Assembly (NCBI GenBank): GCA_963815045.1
Contig: CAWFET010000004.1
Span: 286,812 to 350,811 of the forward strand
Reading direction: 5' to 3'
Length of the DNA: 64,000 nucleotides
From: DASUPK01 sp963815045
GTDB taxonomy: Bacteria; Actinomycetota; Thermoleophilia; Solirubrobacterales; 70-9
The stretch's first letter is position 1; each line of letters opens with the position of its first letter. The translations under genes and the position numbers were made by a program. Shown here one piece after another: positions 42,175 through 50,690 of the stretch. A model generated the notes under the pieces. That model was not told the origin of the DNA and did no database searches. It saw nothing but the letters and a program-made list of their open reading frames with translations.

Positions 42175-43903
42175 CGCTGGCCGGCCTCACGGTCGCGATC
42201 TGAAGACCCGCCCGCAGCCCGGCGACGCAGCCGGGATCGAACTGGCTGCCCGAGTGATCCTCGAGTTCCTGAAGCGCCTCACTCTCGCTGCAGCCCTGTC
42301 CATACGGTCGGTCGGAGATCATCGCCTCGAAGGCATCGGCCACGCCGATGATCCGCGACTCGAGCGGGACGTCGCGGCTGCTTAGGCCGTCCGGATAGCC
42401 GCCGCCGTCGGGCCGCTCGTGATGGTGGCGGACCCAGTGGGCCTCCTCGTCGAGATCGGCTGCGCGCAGGATGCCCTCGCCGAGCACGGGGTGCTCCTTG
42501 ATCGTCTCGTACTCGGCGTCGGTCAGGCTGCCCGGCTTGTTGAGGATGGCGTCGGGCGTTCCGATCTTGCCGACGTCGTGCAGCAGCCCGGCGATACGGA
42601 GCTTTGCGGTGTGATCAGCTGTCAGTCCTAGCTGCGTCCCGATCAGCACGCAGAGATTCGAGACCGTCTCGCTGTGGCTCCGGGTGTAGCTGTCCTTGGC
42701 GTCGACGGCACGGGCCAACGCGCTGGCCAGGACCTGGAGCTGATGCTGGTCCGCCGGGGCCGGCTCCCCCTCGATCGCCCCCTCGAGCTCCGCCGAGTAG
42801 ACGATCACCTGGCGGTTGGTGCGCTTCGCATTGATCAGGGCGAGGTCGGCGTGGCGCACCAGGTCGAAGGCACCCTCGAGGGGCGTCGTCTCCGCCACGC
42901 CCGCCGTGACGTCGACCTTCCCTCCGGCGGCCGCGAGCTCCGAGCGGACCCGCTCCGCGGCGCTGAAACCGGTCCAGGCCCCCGAGTCGCGAAGGAGGGC
43001 GGCGAACTCGTCGCCGCCGACTCGATAGGGGCGGTGCGGCGTCGTGACGGACGACGCCAGCGCCTCGGCCACCTGCCGCAGAAGCCGGTCCCCCGCCTGG
43101 TGGCCGAGTGAGTCGTTGACCCGTTTCAGGCCATTCACGTCCAGGCTGACCAGACAGAGCGGGGCGTTGGTGCGGCCGGCCTCGGCGATCGCCGCCGCGA
43201 GGTCCTCCTCGAACGCCCGGTGGTTGTGCAGGCCGGTGAGCGAGTCGGTGCGGGCGGCGTGCTCGAGCAGCCTGACCTCGGCGCGTGCCTCGGCCTCGGA
43301 TTCCTGGCTGCGGCGTCCGGCACGGAAGAGCAGGTACAGGGTGACCCCGGCGAGCACAAAGGCGATCGCCAGGATCACGATCATGGTCTCCGAGACGTCC
43401 TCGAGGCTCGAACTCGAGCTCTCCGCCTCGGCCGCGTTTCGCTGGGTGATGGCGGTTGCGGTGGCGTTCAGGCGGGTGGTCGCCGGGTCGAGCTCCTTGG
43501 CGTTGATCTGCTTGACCAGCGCGGCGGCGCCCGCGTCGATGGCCGTGAAGTAGCGGCGGGCGGACTGGAGAAAGAGGCCGTAGCTCGTGGCGAGCCTGTT
43601 GGCGTCGGCGGCCTCCCGCGATTGCCCCTTGAGGCGCTCCAGACGCGTGTTGATGGCGCGGCTCTGTCCGAGGAATTCGTGTCGGATCCCGGCCTGGAAG
43701 CCGTAGTCCTGAACCAGGAGCTCCTGCGACTGAATCAGCCCGGAAAGCGTGCCGAAACCCTCCGCTGCGTTGCCCGCGGCGCGGTTCACCTCGACGTGGT
43801 GCTCGGTCCGGAAGACCAGGACCATCGCGGTGATCGCGAGCAGCCCGAAGACGACCGCAGCCGCGACCGAGATGCGTCGCGACGTGCTGGAGCCGTCGTC
43901 CAT
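42122..43903 (-). CDS. GGDEF plus HD-GYP cyclic-di-GMP enzyme with a periplasmic sensor
   Basis: 593-aa membrane protein. Two helices (VAAAVVFGLLAITAMVLV and MIVILAIAFVLAGVTLYLLF) flank a helical sensor domain of about 140 residues. A GGDEF domain follows with LTGLHNHRAFEEDLA and an intact active site RVGGDEFAALL; no RxxD inhibition site precedes it. The C-terminal HD-GYP domain has LLHDVGKIG and HHERPDGGGYPDGLS. One protein could thus both make and degrade c-di-GMP. I use the ATG at 43903; a TTG at 43966 is possible. Confidence 0.92.
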   Translation of the reverse strand: MDDGSSTSRRISVAAAVVFGLLAITAMVLVFRTEHHVEVNRAAGNAAEGFGTLSGLIQSQELLVQDYGFQAGIRHEFLGQSRAINTRLERLKGQSREAADANRLATSYGLFLQSARRYFTAIDAGAAALVKQINAKELDPATTRLNATATAITQRNAAEAESSSSSLEDVSETMIVILAIAFVLAGVTLYLLFRAGRRSQESEAEARAEVRLLEHAARTDSLTGLHNHRAFEEDLAAAIAEAGRTNAPLCLVSLDVNGLKRVNDSLGHQAGDRLLRQVAEALASSVTTPHRPYRVGGDEFAALLRDSGAWTGFSAAERVRSELAAAGGKVDVTAGVAETTPLEGAFDLVRHADLALINAKRTNRQVIVYSAELEGAIEGEPAPADQHQLQVLASALARAVDAKDSYTRSHSETVSNLCVLIGTQLGLTADHTAKLRIAGLLHDVGKIGTPDAILNKPGSLTDAEYETIKEHPVLGEGILRAADLDEEAHWVRHHHERPDGGGYPDGLSSRDVPLESRIIGVADAFEAMISDRPYGQGCSESEALQELEDHSGSQFDPGCVAGLRAGLQIATVRPASVNGNGAQPPARPARTRA

Positions 43904-44012
43904 CCGGACGCGCTCGATCACCGGTTCGGGCCCCCCTCTCCCGTCAACGCCAGGGCCATCGCGCAAATAATGGGCCTTTACGGGCCGTTTCGCATCAGTA
44001 GATTCCCGCCGC

Positions 44013-44864
44013 GTGGACTTCGGCGTCTCCTACTTCCCCACCGACGAGGCAATCGAGCCGGCCGAGCTCGCCCGGATGGCCGAGGATCGCGGCTTCGAGT
44101 CGGTGTTCGTCACCGAGCACACCCACATCCCGGCGAGCCGCGAGACGGACTATCCGGCGGGCGGCGAGCTGCCCCGCGAGTACTTCCGGATCTACGACCC
44201 GTTCGTGGCGCTGGCGACGATCGCCGCCGCGACCGAGCGGATCAGGGTCGGCACGGCGATCTGCCTGCTGGTCGAGCGCGACCCGATCACGACCGCGAAG
44301 GAGGTGGCGTCGGTGGACCGCCTCTCCGGCGGGCGCATGATCTTCGGCGTCGGGGCGGGCTGGAACCTCGAGGAGATGCGCAATCACGGCACCGATCCGA
44401 AGCGGCGCTTCGCGATCCTGCGCGAGCGGGTCGAGGCCTGCAGGGAGATGTGGGCCAGCGAGGAGGCGAGCTACCACGGCGAGTTCGTCGACTTCGAGCG
44501 GATCGTCAGCCGCCCGGCGCCCCTGCAGAAGCCGGGTCCGCCGGTGCTGGTCGGCGGCAACGGGCCGAACGTCCTGAAGCGGGTGGTCGCCTTCGGCGAC
44601 GGCTGGTTCCCCAACCGGATCCCGCCCGACGAGGGGATGATCGCCCGGGTGGAGGAGCTCCAGCGGCTGGGCGAGGAGGCCGGCCGCGGCCCGATCCCGG
44701 TCACCCTGCAGATCCCGCCGCGGGATCCTGATGTGCTGCACCGCTACGAGGAGGCCGGCGTGACCCGGGCCGTTCACATGCTGCGTCCCGGGGACGCGGC
44801 CGACGCCGCGAGCGCGGAACGCAAGCTCGACGAGTGGGCGGAGCGCATCCAGGCCTACCGATAG
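44013..44864 (+). CDS. LLM-class F420-dependent oxidoreductase
   Basis: 283-aa luciferase-like monooxygenase-family protein of the F420-dependent type. Recognisable: FGVSYFPTDEAIEPAELARM, ESVFVTEHTHIPASRETDYP, GTAICLLVERDPITTAKEVA, LSGGRMIFGVGAGWNLEEMR and GPPVLVGGNGPNVLKRV. These enzymes transfer hydride from F420H2 to varied substrates. With the Ddn-type protein at 37754 it indicates F420 use by the host. The GTG start is followed by MDFGVSY as translated. Confidence 0.93.
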   Translation: MDFGVSYFPTDEAIEPAELARMAEDRGFESVFVTEHTHIPASRETDYPAGGELPREYFRIYDPFVALATIAAATERIRVGTAICLLVERDPITTAKEVASVDRLSGGRMIFGVGAGWNLEEMRNHGTDPKRRFAILRERVEACREMWASEEASYHGEFVDFERIVSRPAPLQKPGPPVLVGGNGPNVLKRVVAFGDGWFPNRIPPDEGMIARVEELQRLGEEAGRGPIPVTLQIPPRDPDVLHRYEEAGVTRAVHMLRPGDAADAASAERKLDEWAERIQAYR

Positions 44865-44876
44865 AGTCGCGCGCCG

Positions 44877-45275
44877 ATGTACCACGCGCTTCTCTTCCTG
44901 CACGTGCTGTCGGCCTTCCTCATGGTCAGCGGCGTCGTGATCTTCTCTGCATTCGTGCTCGGCAGCCCCGTGACGCGGCCGCTCAAGCTGGCCGCCGAGA
45001 TCCTCTGGGGCGTCGGCGGCGTGGGCACCCTCGTCTTCGGCGTCTGGCTCGCCCTGAACCGGCCCCAGTACGAGATCTGGAACGGCTGGATCATCGCCGC
45101 AATCGTCCTCTGGGTTCTCGCCTACGGCGCCGGCGCTCAGGTGAGCCGGTCGATCAAGCCGGGTGACGAGGCGTCCCCTGGCGCGCTCGACCGGCGCGCC
45201 AAGTTCTCCCACTGGATGCGGGTCCTTTTGGTCGTGCTGCTGCTCGTCGACATGGTCTGGAAGCCGTGGGCATGA
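44877..45275 (+). CDS. DUF2269-like membrane protein, first of a pair
   Basis: 132-aa four-helix membrane protein: YHALLFLHVLSAFLMVSGVV, EILWGVGGVGTLVFGVWLAL, IIAAIVLWVLAYGAGAQV and WMRVLLVVLLLVDMVW. The N-terminal His in LFLHVLSAF and the overall plan resemble DUF2269. Its stop overlaps the next start (ATGA), so the two similar proteins are made together and may form a heterodimer. Confidence 0.75.
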   Translation: MYHALLFLHVLSAFLMVSGVVIFSAFVLGSPVTRPLKLAAEILWGVGGVGTLVFGVWLALNRPQYEIWNGWIIAAIVLWVLAYGAGAQVSRSIKPGDEASPGALDRRAKFSHWMRVLLVVLLLVDMVWKPWA

Positions 45276-45748
45276 GCGCGATGACCACGATCGCCTCGAT
45301 CACCCGCCCCGACGGCTGGGACCTGCCGCTCTTCGTTCACATCCTCGGGGCGATGCTCCTGGTCGGCGGGCTGACCCTGTCGGCGGTGGCGCTGATCGCC
45401 GCCTGGCGCAGTGGCTCGGCGCCGCTGACGAAGCTCGGCTTCATGAGCCTCTTCTACGGAGCGCTGCCGGGATACGTGGTGATGCGCGGCGGCGCGCAGT
45501 GGATCGCTCACAAGGAGCACCTCGAGGACTCCGACGTGAGCTGGATCGGCATCGGCTTCGGCGTCTCGGACATGGGCTTCCTGCTGCTGGTGATCTCCCT
45601 CGTGATCGGCGGGATCGCGGTTCGCAGGATCAACCGAGGAGAGGGCGGCTCGCCGACCGTCTCGGCACGCATCGCAACCGGCCTGGTCTCGCTCTTCCTC
45701 GTCGCCTGCCTGATCGCCGTCTGGGCGATGACGACGAAGCCGATCTAG
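45272..45748 (+). CDS. DUF2269-like membrane protein, second of a pair
   Basis: 158-aa four-helix protein similar in plan to its upstream neighbour: LFVHILGAMLLVGGLTLSAV (with the matching His), LGFMSLFYGALPGYVVMRGG, GFLLLVISLVIGGIAVRRIN and the final ATGLVSLFLVACLIAVWAM. I start at ATG 45272, which overlaps the previous stop. The His-containing first helix in both proteins could bind haem or metal; this is an inference. Confidence 0.75.
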   Translation: MSAMTTIASITRPDGWDLPLFVHILGAMLLVGGLTLSAVALIAAWRSGSAPLTKLGFMSLFYGALPGYVVMRGGAQWIAHKEHLEDSDVSWIGIGFGVSDMGFLLLVISLVIGGIAVRRINRGEGGSPTVSARIATGLVSLFLVACLIAVWAMTTKPI

Positions 45749-45789
45749 CTTTCGAACTAGGCTGCCGTCACCAACCGGAGGAGGAAACG

Positions 45790-46074
45790 ATGTACGCACG
45801 AGTGGTCAGGTTCACGGACGTCGACACGTCGCAGATCGAGCGCATCAAGACCGAGGTCGAGAACAACGACCCGCCGGAGGGGATGCCGCCCACCACGATG
45901 CGCATCGTCGTGGACGAGTCCCAGGGCACCGCTGTCGTGATGCAGTTCTACGAGAGCGAGGCGGACATGCAGAAGGCCGACGAGGTCATGAACGCGATGG
46001 ACAGCTCCGAGACCCCGGGGACCCGGGCGTCGGTCGACAAGGGCGAGGTCGTGATCGAGGGCCAGATCGGGTAG
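45790..46074 (+). CDS. Small ferredoxin-like (dimeric alpha-beta barrel) protein
   Basis: 94-aa protein: MYARVVRFTDVDTSQIER, TTMRIVVDESQGTAVVMQFY, ESEADMQKADEVMNAMD then TRASVDKGEVVIEG. The strand-helix-strand repeats match small antibiotic-biosynthesis-monooxygenase-like folds; a catalytic role is not evident. GGAGGAAACG precedes the ATG. It lies in an otherwise unrelated frame of a longer open stretch. Confidence 0.78.
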   Translation: MYARVVRFTDVDTSQIERIKTEVENNDPPEGMPPTTMRIVVDESQGTAVVMQFYESEADMQKADEVMNAMDSSETPGTRASVDKGEVVIEGQIG

Positions 46075-46078
46075 CGCG

Positions 46079-46366
46079 CTAGCGCTTCGCGCGCCCCGGG
46101 AACCGGCCCGCGAGCCGGCCGACCGGCTCGATGTGGCTCTCGAGCTCCTCGACCGAGCCGCGCAGCTCGTCGACCGAGGCGACCATCCGCTCCATCAGCT
46201 CGACGATCCGGTCGAGACGCTCATCGATCGTGTCGAGGTGCCGCGCGTGGTCCTGGATCCTGCGCGTGTCCCGCGACATGCTGCGGATGTTGTCGACCAT
46301 GCTGCCGACCGCCGAGCCGGCGTCGGCGATGCGCTCGAGTGCTCCCTGGAGGCCCTGCAGCGCCAC
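46079..46366 (-). CDS. Small coiled-coil protein next to TetR
   Basis: 95-aa hydrophilic protein made of long amphipathic helices (RIADAGSAVGSMVDNIRSMS, TIDERLDRIVELMERMVASV, ELRGSVEELESHIEPVG). The GTG start abuts the TetR stop, so the two are co-translated. Function unknown; it might act on membranes or partner proteins. Confidence 0.65.
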   Translation of the reverse strand: MALQGLQGALERIADAGSAVGSMVDNIRSMSRDTRRIQDHARHLDTIDERLDRIVELMERMVASVDELRGSVEELESHIEPVGRLAGRFPGRAKR

Positions 46367-47001
46367 TAGCCGCGGACGCTATCGAGCAGGCTGGCCGTGA
46401 AAGCGGTGATCCGCTCGCGCGAGTAGTTCTCGGGGTCCTCGAGGTGAAGGCGCCCGCCCTGCTCGGCGAGCGTGATGATGGTCGCGACCAGCAGATCGAC
46501 GTCGGAGATCGGCGCCTTGAGCTGCTCTACCCCCCAACGGACGATCGTGGCGAGCTGCTTGGCGACGGCGGTCCGGTCGCGCTCGACGTGCTCGCGGACG
46601 ATCCCGGGCTGTGCCTCGATCGGCATCAGCGAGAGGCGCCAGGCGTCGGGCCGGGTCTCGATCGCGCGCAGGAAGGCGTCGAGGCCGTCGACCAGGACCT
46701 TGGCCGGGTCGGCGTCCTCGGCCGGCGTCGGCATCAGCTCGGCGAGCTGGTTGAGCGCCCGCTCCTCCTCGCGCTCGAGCAGCGCCTCAAGCAGGTCGGC
46801 GAGCGAGCCGAACAGGTCGTAGACGACCGGCTTGGTCACGCCCGCCTTGCGAGCGATCCCCTCCATCGAGACCGACTCGTAGCCCTTCTGGGCGATCAGG
46901 GAGAGGGTCGCGTCGAGCAGCTGCTCGCGGCGCTCCTCCGGCGGCAGCCGGGGGGCATAGCGGCGGGGCTTCTCCGCGGCCTTCCTCTTGGGGGGAGTCA
47001 A
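46366..47001 (-). CDS. TetR-family regulator
   Basis: 211-aa TetR protein. The helix-turn-helix is RREQLLDATLSLIAQKGYES, VSMEGIARKAGVTKPVVYDL and FGSLADLLEALLEREEERAL. The ligand domain is variable. Directly upstream lies a small gene and then two tandem 14-bp palindromes (47258-47285), which fit its own operator. The downstream coiled-coil gene is coupled. Confidence 0.93.
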   Translation of the reverse strand: MTPPKRKAAEKPRRYAPRLPPEERREQLLDATLSLIAQKGYESVSMEGIARKAGVTKPVVYDLFGSLADLLEALLEREEERALNQLAELMPTPAEDADPAKVLVDGLDAFLRAIETRPDAWRLSLMPIEAQPGIVREHVERDRTAVAKQLATIVRWGVEQLKAPISDVDLLVATIITLAEQGGRLHLEDPENYSRERITAFTASLLDSVRG

Positions 47002-47013
47002 CCGGCCACCTTC

Positions 47014-47232
47014 TCACGCTCCGGCTCGGGCGCCGGGCGCCGGGCGCAGGCTGTCGTAGCGGTAGTCGGTCAAGGGGAAGCTCCTCGCGGCCTTCATCGC
47101 CTCGCGGCCGGAGCTCGGCCGCACATAGGGGACGTCGCCGACGGTGAGCCCGACCACCATCTCGATCACCTGGATGGTGGCGGCGCCTCCGGCTGGGGCC
47201 GTGCTGGCTGCGAGCGTTGGAGCGAGCGACAT
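47014..47232 (-). CDS. Small hypothetical protein upstream of TetR
   Basis: 72-aa frame ending 13 bases before the TetR start, with IQVIEMVVGLTVGDVPYVRP and AARSFPLTDYRYDSLRP as the non-random part. The Ala-rich N-terminus (LAPTLAASTAPAGGAAT) looks like a spacer. It sits just downstream of the tandem operator and would be the first gene of the TetR operon. I do not recognise the family. Confidence 0.5.
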   Translation of the reverse strand: MSLAPTLAASTAPAGGAATIQVIEMVVGLTVGDVPYVRPSSGREAMKAARSFPLTDYRYDSLRPAPGARAGA

Positions 47233-47257
47233 CGCGACCTCCCGTGATCGCCAAGTC

Positions 47258-47285
47258 CTACGGAACCGTAGCTACGGCACCGTAG
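47258..47285. promoter_or_regulatory. Tandem 14-bp palindromes, probable TetR operator
   Basis: CTACGGAACCGTAG (47258-47271) immediately followed by CTACGGCACCGTAG (47272-47285): two perfect 6-2-6 palindromes with identical arms, end to end, upstream of the small gene and TetR. Confidence 0.85.
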
Positions 47286-47372
47286 CACAGGAGGTCCGGG
47301 TTTTTCCGACGCCTGTCTACGGGCTACATCGGATGCAGTCTGGACACCCTCCGGTGACAATCGACGTGTGGG

Positions 47373-48137
47373 ATGGCGCCGATGAACAAGCCGAGACGAT
47401 CGACTCTCCCCTGGCTGGCGGCGGTCGCGATCATCCTCGGGGCGGTCTCCCTCGGATCCTTTGCCGTTGCAGCCTCACATCAGGCGGTAACGAGCGCGGC
47501 CGGTTTCAAGGTCAGCCACTGCAACTACCGGAGGGATCGACACTGTCCGGCAGCGCCGCGTGCGCGGAGCTGCCACTTCAAGCACCTGGCACAGGATCCG
47601 CGCTGCACCCCGGGTGTCCTGAACCCCGCTGTCACCCAGGCAACGATCAAGCAGACGGTCTGTCGGACCGGATGGACTTCGACGATCCGTCCGCCGACGA
47701 GCTACACGGATCCGCTGAAACGCAAGCTGATGACGGCCTACCGGGTCGGCGGAAGGTCATCCTCGGGTTTCGAGCTCGATCACCTGATCTCGCTCGAACT
47801 CGGTGGTGCACCATCGGACGAGCGGAATCTCTGGCCCGAGTCGCACAAGAACTCGTTCCGGAAGGACGGACTCGAGAACAGCCTGAACGCGCAGGTCTGT
47901 TCGGGCTCCATCACCCTGGCCAAGGCGCAACGCCGGATCGTCGGCTGGCGGAAGCACGTGAGCAGCGGCCCGAGCGGTGGAGGAGGCGGAGGTACGACGG
48001 ATGTGAACTGCTCGGACTTCGCCACCCAGCCGCAGGCCCAGGCCTGGTTCAACCAGCACGGCGGCAGCGCCACGAACGACGTCGCAGGCCTGGATGCCGA
48101 CCACGACGGGGTCGCGTGCGAGTCGCTTCCGGCCTGA
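47373..48137 (+). CDS. Secreted HNH-type nuclease-like protein with Excalibur domain
   Basis: 254-aa secreted protein. The signal segment LPWLAAVAIILGAVSLGSFA is followed by a Cys-containing region, then an HNH-like centre FELDHLISLELGGAPSDERN with LWPESHKNSFRKD. A Gly-rich linker (SGPSGGGGGG) leads to a C-terminal Excalibur calcium-binding domain: DCSDF-type opening NCSDFATQPQAQAWFNQHGG and DADHDGVACESLP. Excalibur domains are common on extracellular nucleases. A role in nutrient uptake or competition is inferred. Confidence 0.86.
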   Translation: MAPMNKPRRSTLPWLAAVAIILGAVSLGSFAVAASHQAVTSAAGFKVSHCNYRRDRHCPAAPRARSCHFKHLAQDPRCTPGVLNPAVTQATIKQTVCRTGWTSTIRPPTSYTDPLKRKLMTAYRVGGRSSSGFELDHLISLELGGAPSDERNLWPESHKNSFRKDGLENSLNAQVCSGSITLAKAQRRIVGWRKHVSSGPSGGGGGGTTDVNCSDFATQPQAQAWFNQHGGSATNDVAGLDADHDGVACESLPA

Positions 48138-48154
48138 GGAGCTGAAGCGGCTTT

Positions 48155-48812
48155 CTAGACGGCGGACTGGGTCGCGGCGGCAAGCCGGCCGAGCTCGCGG
48201 CCCAGCGTCTCCGGCGTCCAGTCGTCCTCGCCGGAAAGCAGCAGGCGCGCCCCGGCCTCGGCCAGGCCGGCGATCGCGTTGCCCAGCAGCCGAGCCGTCT
48301 TCTCGATCTCGGCCTTCGAGGCCATCCCGTTCCGATCCTCGAGCCACCGCTGAGCCAGCCGGCTGAGCGCGTCGACCTGCGCCTGGCGCCCGCGCCGGAT
48401 CCGGTCGGCGACGGCAGCATTGCCCCCGCCCTCCCCCATGAAGACGAGCCGGTAGACATCGGGAGAGTCGCCGACCGCCCGCAGGAAGCCGGTGTAGCCC
48501 TCGGTCAGGGTCGTCTCGGGATCGGAGAGGTCCGCGTCCTCGAAGGCGCCCTGGATCTCGGCCAGGATCCGCTCCTTCCTCGCGGCGAAGCAGCGCGCGG
48601 AAGAGCTCGTCCTTCGAGTCGAAGCAGGCATAGACGACGGGCTTGGTGACGCCGGCCTCGTTGGCGACGGCCTGCATCGAGGTGCCGTCGTAGCCGCCCT
48701 CGAGGAAGAGCTTGAGAGCCGCGTCGAGAACCTGCGGGCGGCGGCGCTCGGGCCCGAGATGGGCGGCGCGCTTTCGCTGCTGGGTCGCGTCCGGCTTGAT
48801 CCTCGTCGCCAT
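48155..48812 (-). CDS. TetR-family regulator, frameshift near 48580
   Basis: TetR protein of about 218 codons. The N-terminus (ATRIKPDATQQRKRAAHLGP) and helix-turn-helix (AALKLFLEGGYDGTSMQAV, ANEAGVTKPVVYACFDSKDE) read to LFRALLRREE, then one extra base in GAGGAAGGAGCG shifts the frame. The ligand domain continues as ILAEIQGAFEDADLSDPETT and VYRLVFMGEGGGNAAVADRI, ending LGRLAAATQSAV. Tandem inverted repeats lie in its divergent promoter shared with the heliorhodopsin gene. Confidence 0.82.
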
Positions 48813-48814
48813 TC

Positions 48815-48847
48815 CTACCTAGAGTAGCTTTTTCCTACCTGCGGTAG
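48815..48847. promoter_or_regulatory. Two operator-like repeats between TetR and heliorhodopsin
   Basis: TTCCTACCTAGAGTAGC (CTAC/GTAG arms 48815-48827) and TTCCTACCTGCGGTAGC (CTACC/GGTAG arms 48835-48847) form direct repeats exactly 20 bases apart, each with inner dyad symmetry, just upstream of the TetR start. That spacing fits two dimers on one face of the helix. Confidence 0.75.
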
Positions 48848-48938
48848 CAACCATACAGGGCACGACCGACGCGCCGCCGAGGTGCCTGGCACGCGCACTC
48901 GGCATACTCCGGAGCGATGGCCGATCCGCAGCCGATCG

Positions 48939-49691
48939 ATGCCGAGCCGCGCCCGGAATCTCCGCCGCTGGAACCTCGCGGTCGGCCTGATCATGGCCGC
49001 CCAGGGGACGGTCCTGCTGCTGGTCGCGAAGGACGCCTCGCTGCCCGTCTACGGAAGCTGGATGAACGGCCCGCCGGGCGGGGCAGCTCTGGTCAGGGGC
49101 GATCCCCTGTTCGAGCTCTCCTTCTCGGCCGCCACCGCCGCGTTCCTCTATCTGGCGGCGATCGATCACCTGCTAGTCGGCGGGCCGCTGCGCGGGTGGT
49201 ACGAGCGCAACCTGGGGCGGTCAGTCAACTACGCACGCTGGATCGAGTACGCGCTGAGCGCCTCGCTGATGGTGGTGCTGATCGCGATGCTCTGCGGCGT
49301 CCTCGAGCTCACAGCGCTGATCGCGCTGTTCGGCGTCAATGCCGGGATGATCCTCTTCGGCCTCCAGATGGAGCGCTCCCAGGCCCCCGGCCGCGACGTG
49401 GACTGGCTGCCCTTCTGGTTCGGCTCGATCCTCGGCACCGTTCCCTGGGTGGTGATCACCTACCAGCTCATCCGAGCCGACCAGCAGGCCGACGTGCCGG
49501 GCTTCGTCTTCGGGATCTTCTTCTCGCTCCTGGTCCTGTTCGCGCTCTTCCCGGTGAACATGGTGCTCCAGTACCGGCGGGTCGGCCCCTGGCGCGACTA
49601 CCTGCACGGCGAGAAGGTCTACATCGTGCTCAGCTTGACCGCCAAGTCGGCGCTCGCCTGGCAGGTGTACGCGGGAGCGCTGGCGGGCTGA
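48939..49691 (+). CDS. Heliorhodopsin
   Basis: Seven-helix retinal protein of the heliorhodopsin family, light sensors with inverted topology and slow photocycles. Diagnostic blocks: RWIEYALSASLMVVLIAML with the counterion Glu, ALIALFGVNAGMILFGLQME, VDWLPFWFGSILGTVPWVV, GFVFGIFFSLLVLFALFPVN then MVLQYRRVGPWRDYLHGEK and the helix-7 Schiff-base Lys in IVLSLTAKSALAWQVYAG. Numbered from 48939, Glu103 and Lys236 are spaced as in known members. An ATG at 48917 (MADPQPIDAEPR, with a GGAG site) plus one inserted C near 48953 gives a better N-terminus. Confidence 0.94.
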   Translation: MPSRARNLRRWNLAVGLIMAAQGTVLLLVAKDASLPVYGSWMNGPPGGAALVRGDPLFELSFSAATAAFLYLAAIDHLLVGGPLRGWYERNLGRSVNYARWIEYALSASLMVVLIAMLCGVLELTALIALFGVNAGMILFGLQMERSQAPGRDVDWLPFWFGSILGTVPWVVITYQLIRADQQADVPGFVFGIFFSLLVLFALFPVNMVLQYRRVGPWRDYLHGEKVYIVLSLTAKSALAWQVYAGALAG

Positions 49692-49807
49692 ATCTCGGCG
49701 CCGGTGGCGCCGGACGCGGCCGGCCAGCTAAGCTAGGGTATTCATATCGGGATTCGGGTGATTCCGGATCCGCCCCAGAAGACTTCGAGCTTTGGAGAGG
49801 AATAGAA

Positions 49808-50470
49808 ATGGCTCTTCTCACCATCAACGACACCGCCCCCGACTTCCACGCGGAGACCACCGAGGGCCCGATCGACTTCCACGACTGGATCGGCGACGGC
49901 TGGGCCGTCCTGTTCTCCCACCCCCGCGACTTCACCCCGGTCTGCACCACCGAGCTCGGCTACATGGCCTCGATCAAGCCGGAGTTCGACAAGCGCGGCG
50001 TCAAGATCGCCGGCCTCTCGACCGACCCGATGGACAACCACGAGAAGTGGGCCAAGGAGATCGAGGAGACCCAGGGCACGGCGCCGAACTACCCGATCAT
50101 CTCGGACTCGGACCACCAGATCGCCAAGTCCTACGGGATGCTCCCCGACGACGTCTCGGGCGACCCGACCGAGCGCACCCCGGCCGACAACCAGACGCTC
50201 CGCAACGTCTTCGTGATCGGCCCGGACAAGAAGATCAAGCTGATCCTGGTCTACCCGATGACCACCGGCCGCAACTTCGACGAGGTGCTGCGAGTGATCG
50301 ACTCGCTCCAGCTGACGGCGAACAAGAAGGTCGCGACCCCGGCCCAGTGGCAGCAGGGCGACGACGTGATCATCGCCGGCTCGGTCTCGGACGACGACGC
50401 GAAGGAGCTCTTCCCGGACGGCTGGGAGACGCCGCTGCCTTACATGCGGGTTGTGAAGCAGCCGAAGTAA
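49808..50470 (+). CDS. 1-Cys peroxiredoxin (Prx6 type)
   Basis: 220-aa peroxiredoxin that reduces peroxides. Peroxidatic Cys46 is in HPRDFTPVCTTELGYM, and no resolving Cys is seen. The Prx6-type C-terminal extension (GWETPLPYMRVVKQPK) and RNVFVIGPDKKIKLILVYPM are present. GGAGAGG precedes the ATG. It follows heliorhodopsin on the same strand by about 115 bases; a fragment of a second copy lies at 51523. Confidence 0.95.
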   Translation: MALLTINDTAPDFHAETTEGPIDFHDWIGDGWAVLFSHPRDFTPVCTTELGYMASIKPEFDKRGVKIAGLSTDPMDNHEKWAKEIEETQGTAPNYPIISDSDHQIAKSYGMLPDDVSGDPTERTPADNQTLRNVFVIGPDKKIKLILVYPMTTGRNFDEVLRVIDSLQLTANKKVATPAQWQQGDDVIIAGSVSDDDAKELFPDGWETPLPYMRVVKQPK

Positions 50471-50690
50471 AAGCGGCCGCCTCGTTTCGGGCGCTCAATC
50501 GGAGTACTGTCGATAGAGGCTGGCCCTGCGGCCGAAAGCTCAACCCCCACCGGAATGCCACCGACGGCGCGCTCTGCGCCACGAGGCGCGAGATGGGGAC
50601 TACTGATTTGACTGCGGGGCCGGTGTTCACTCTCTAAGGGCGTTACCTCACCGGCTCGGTGGACTCGCCTATATCCGCAAGGAGACACCG

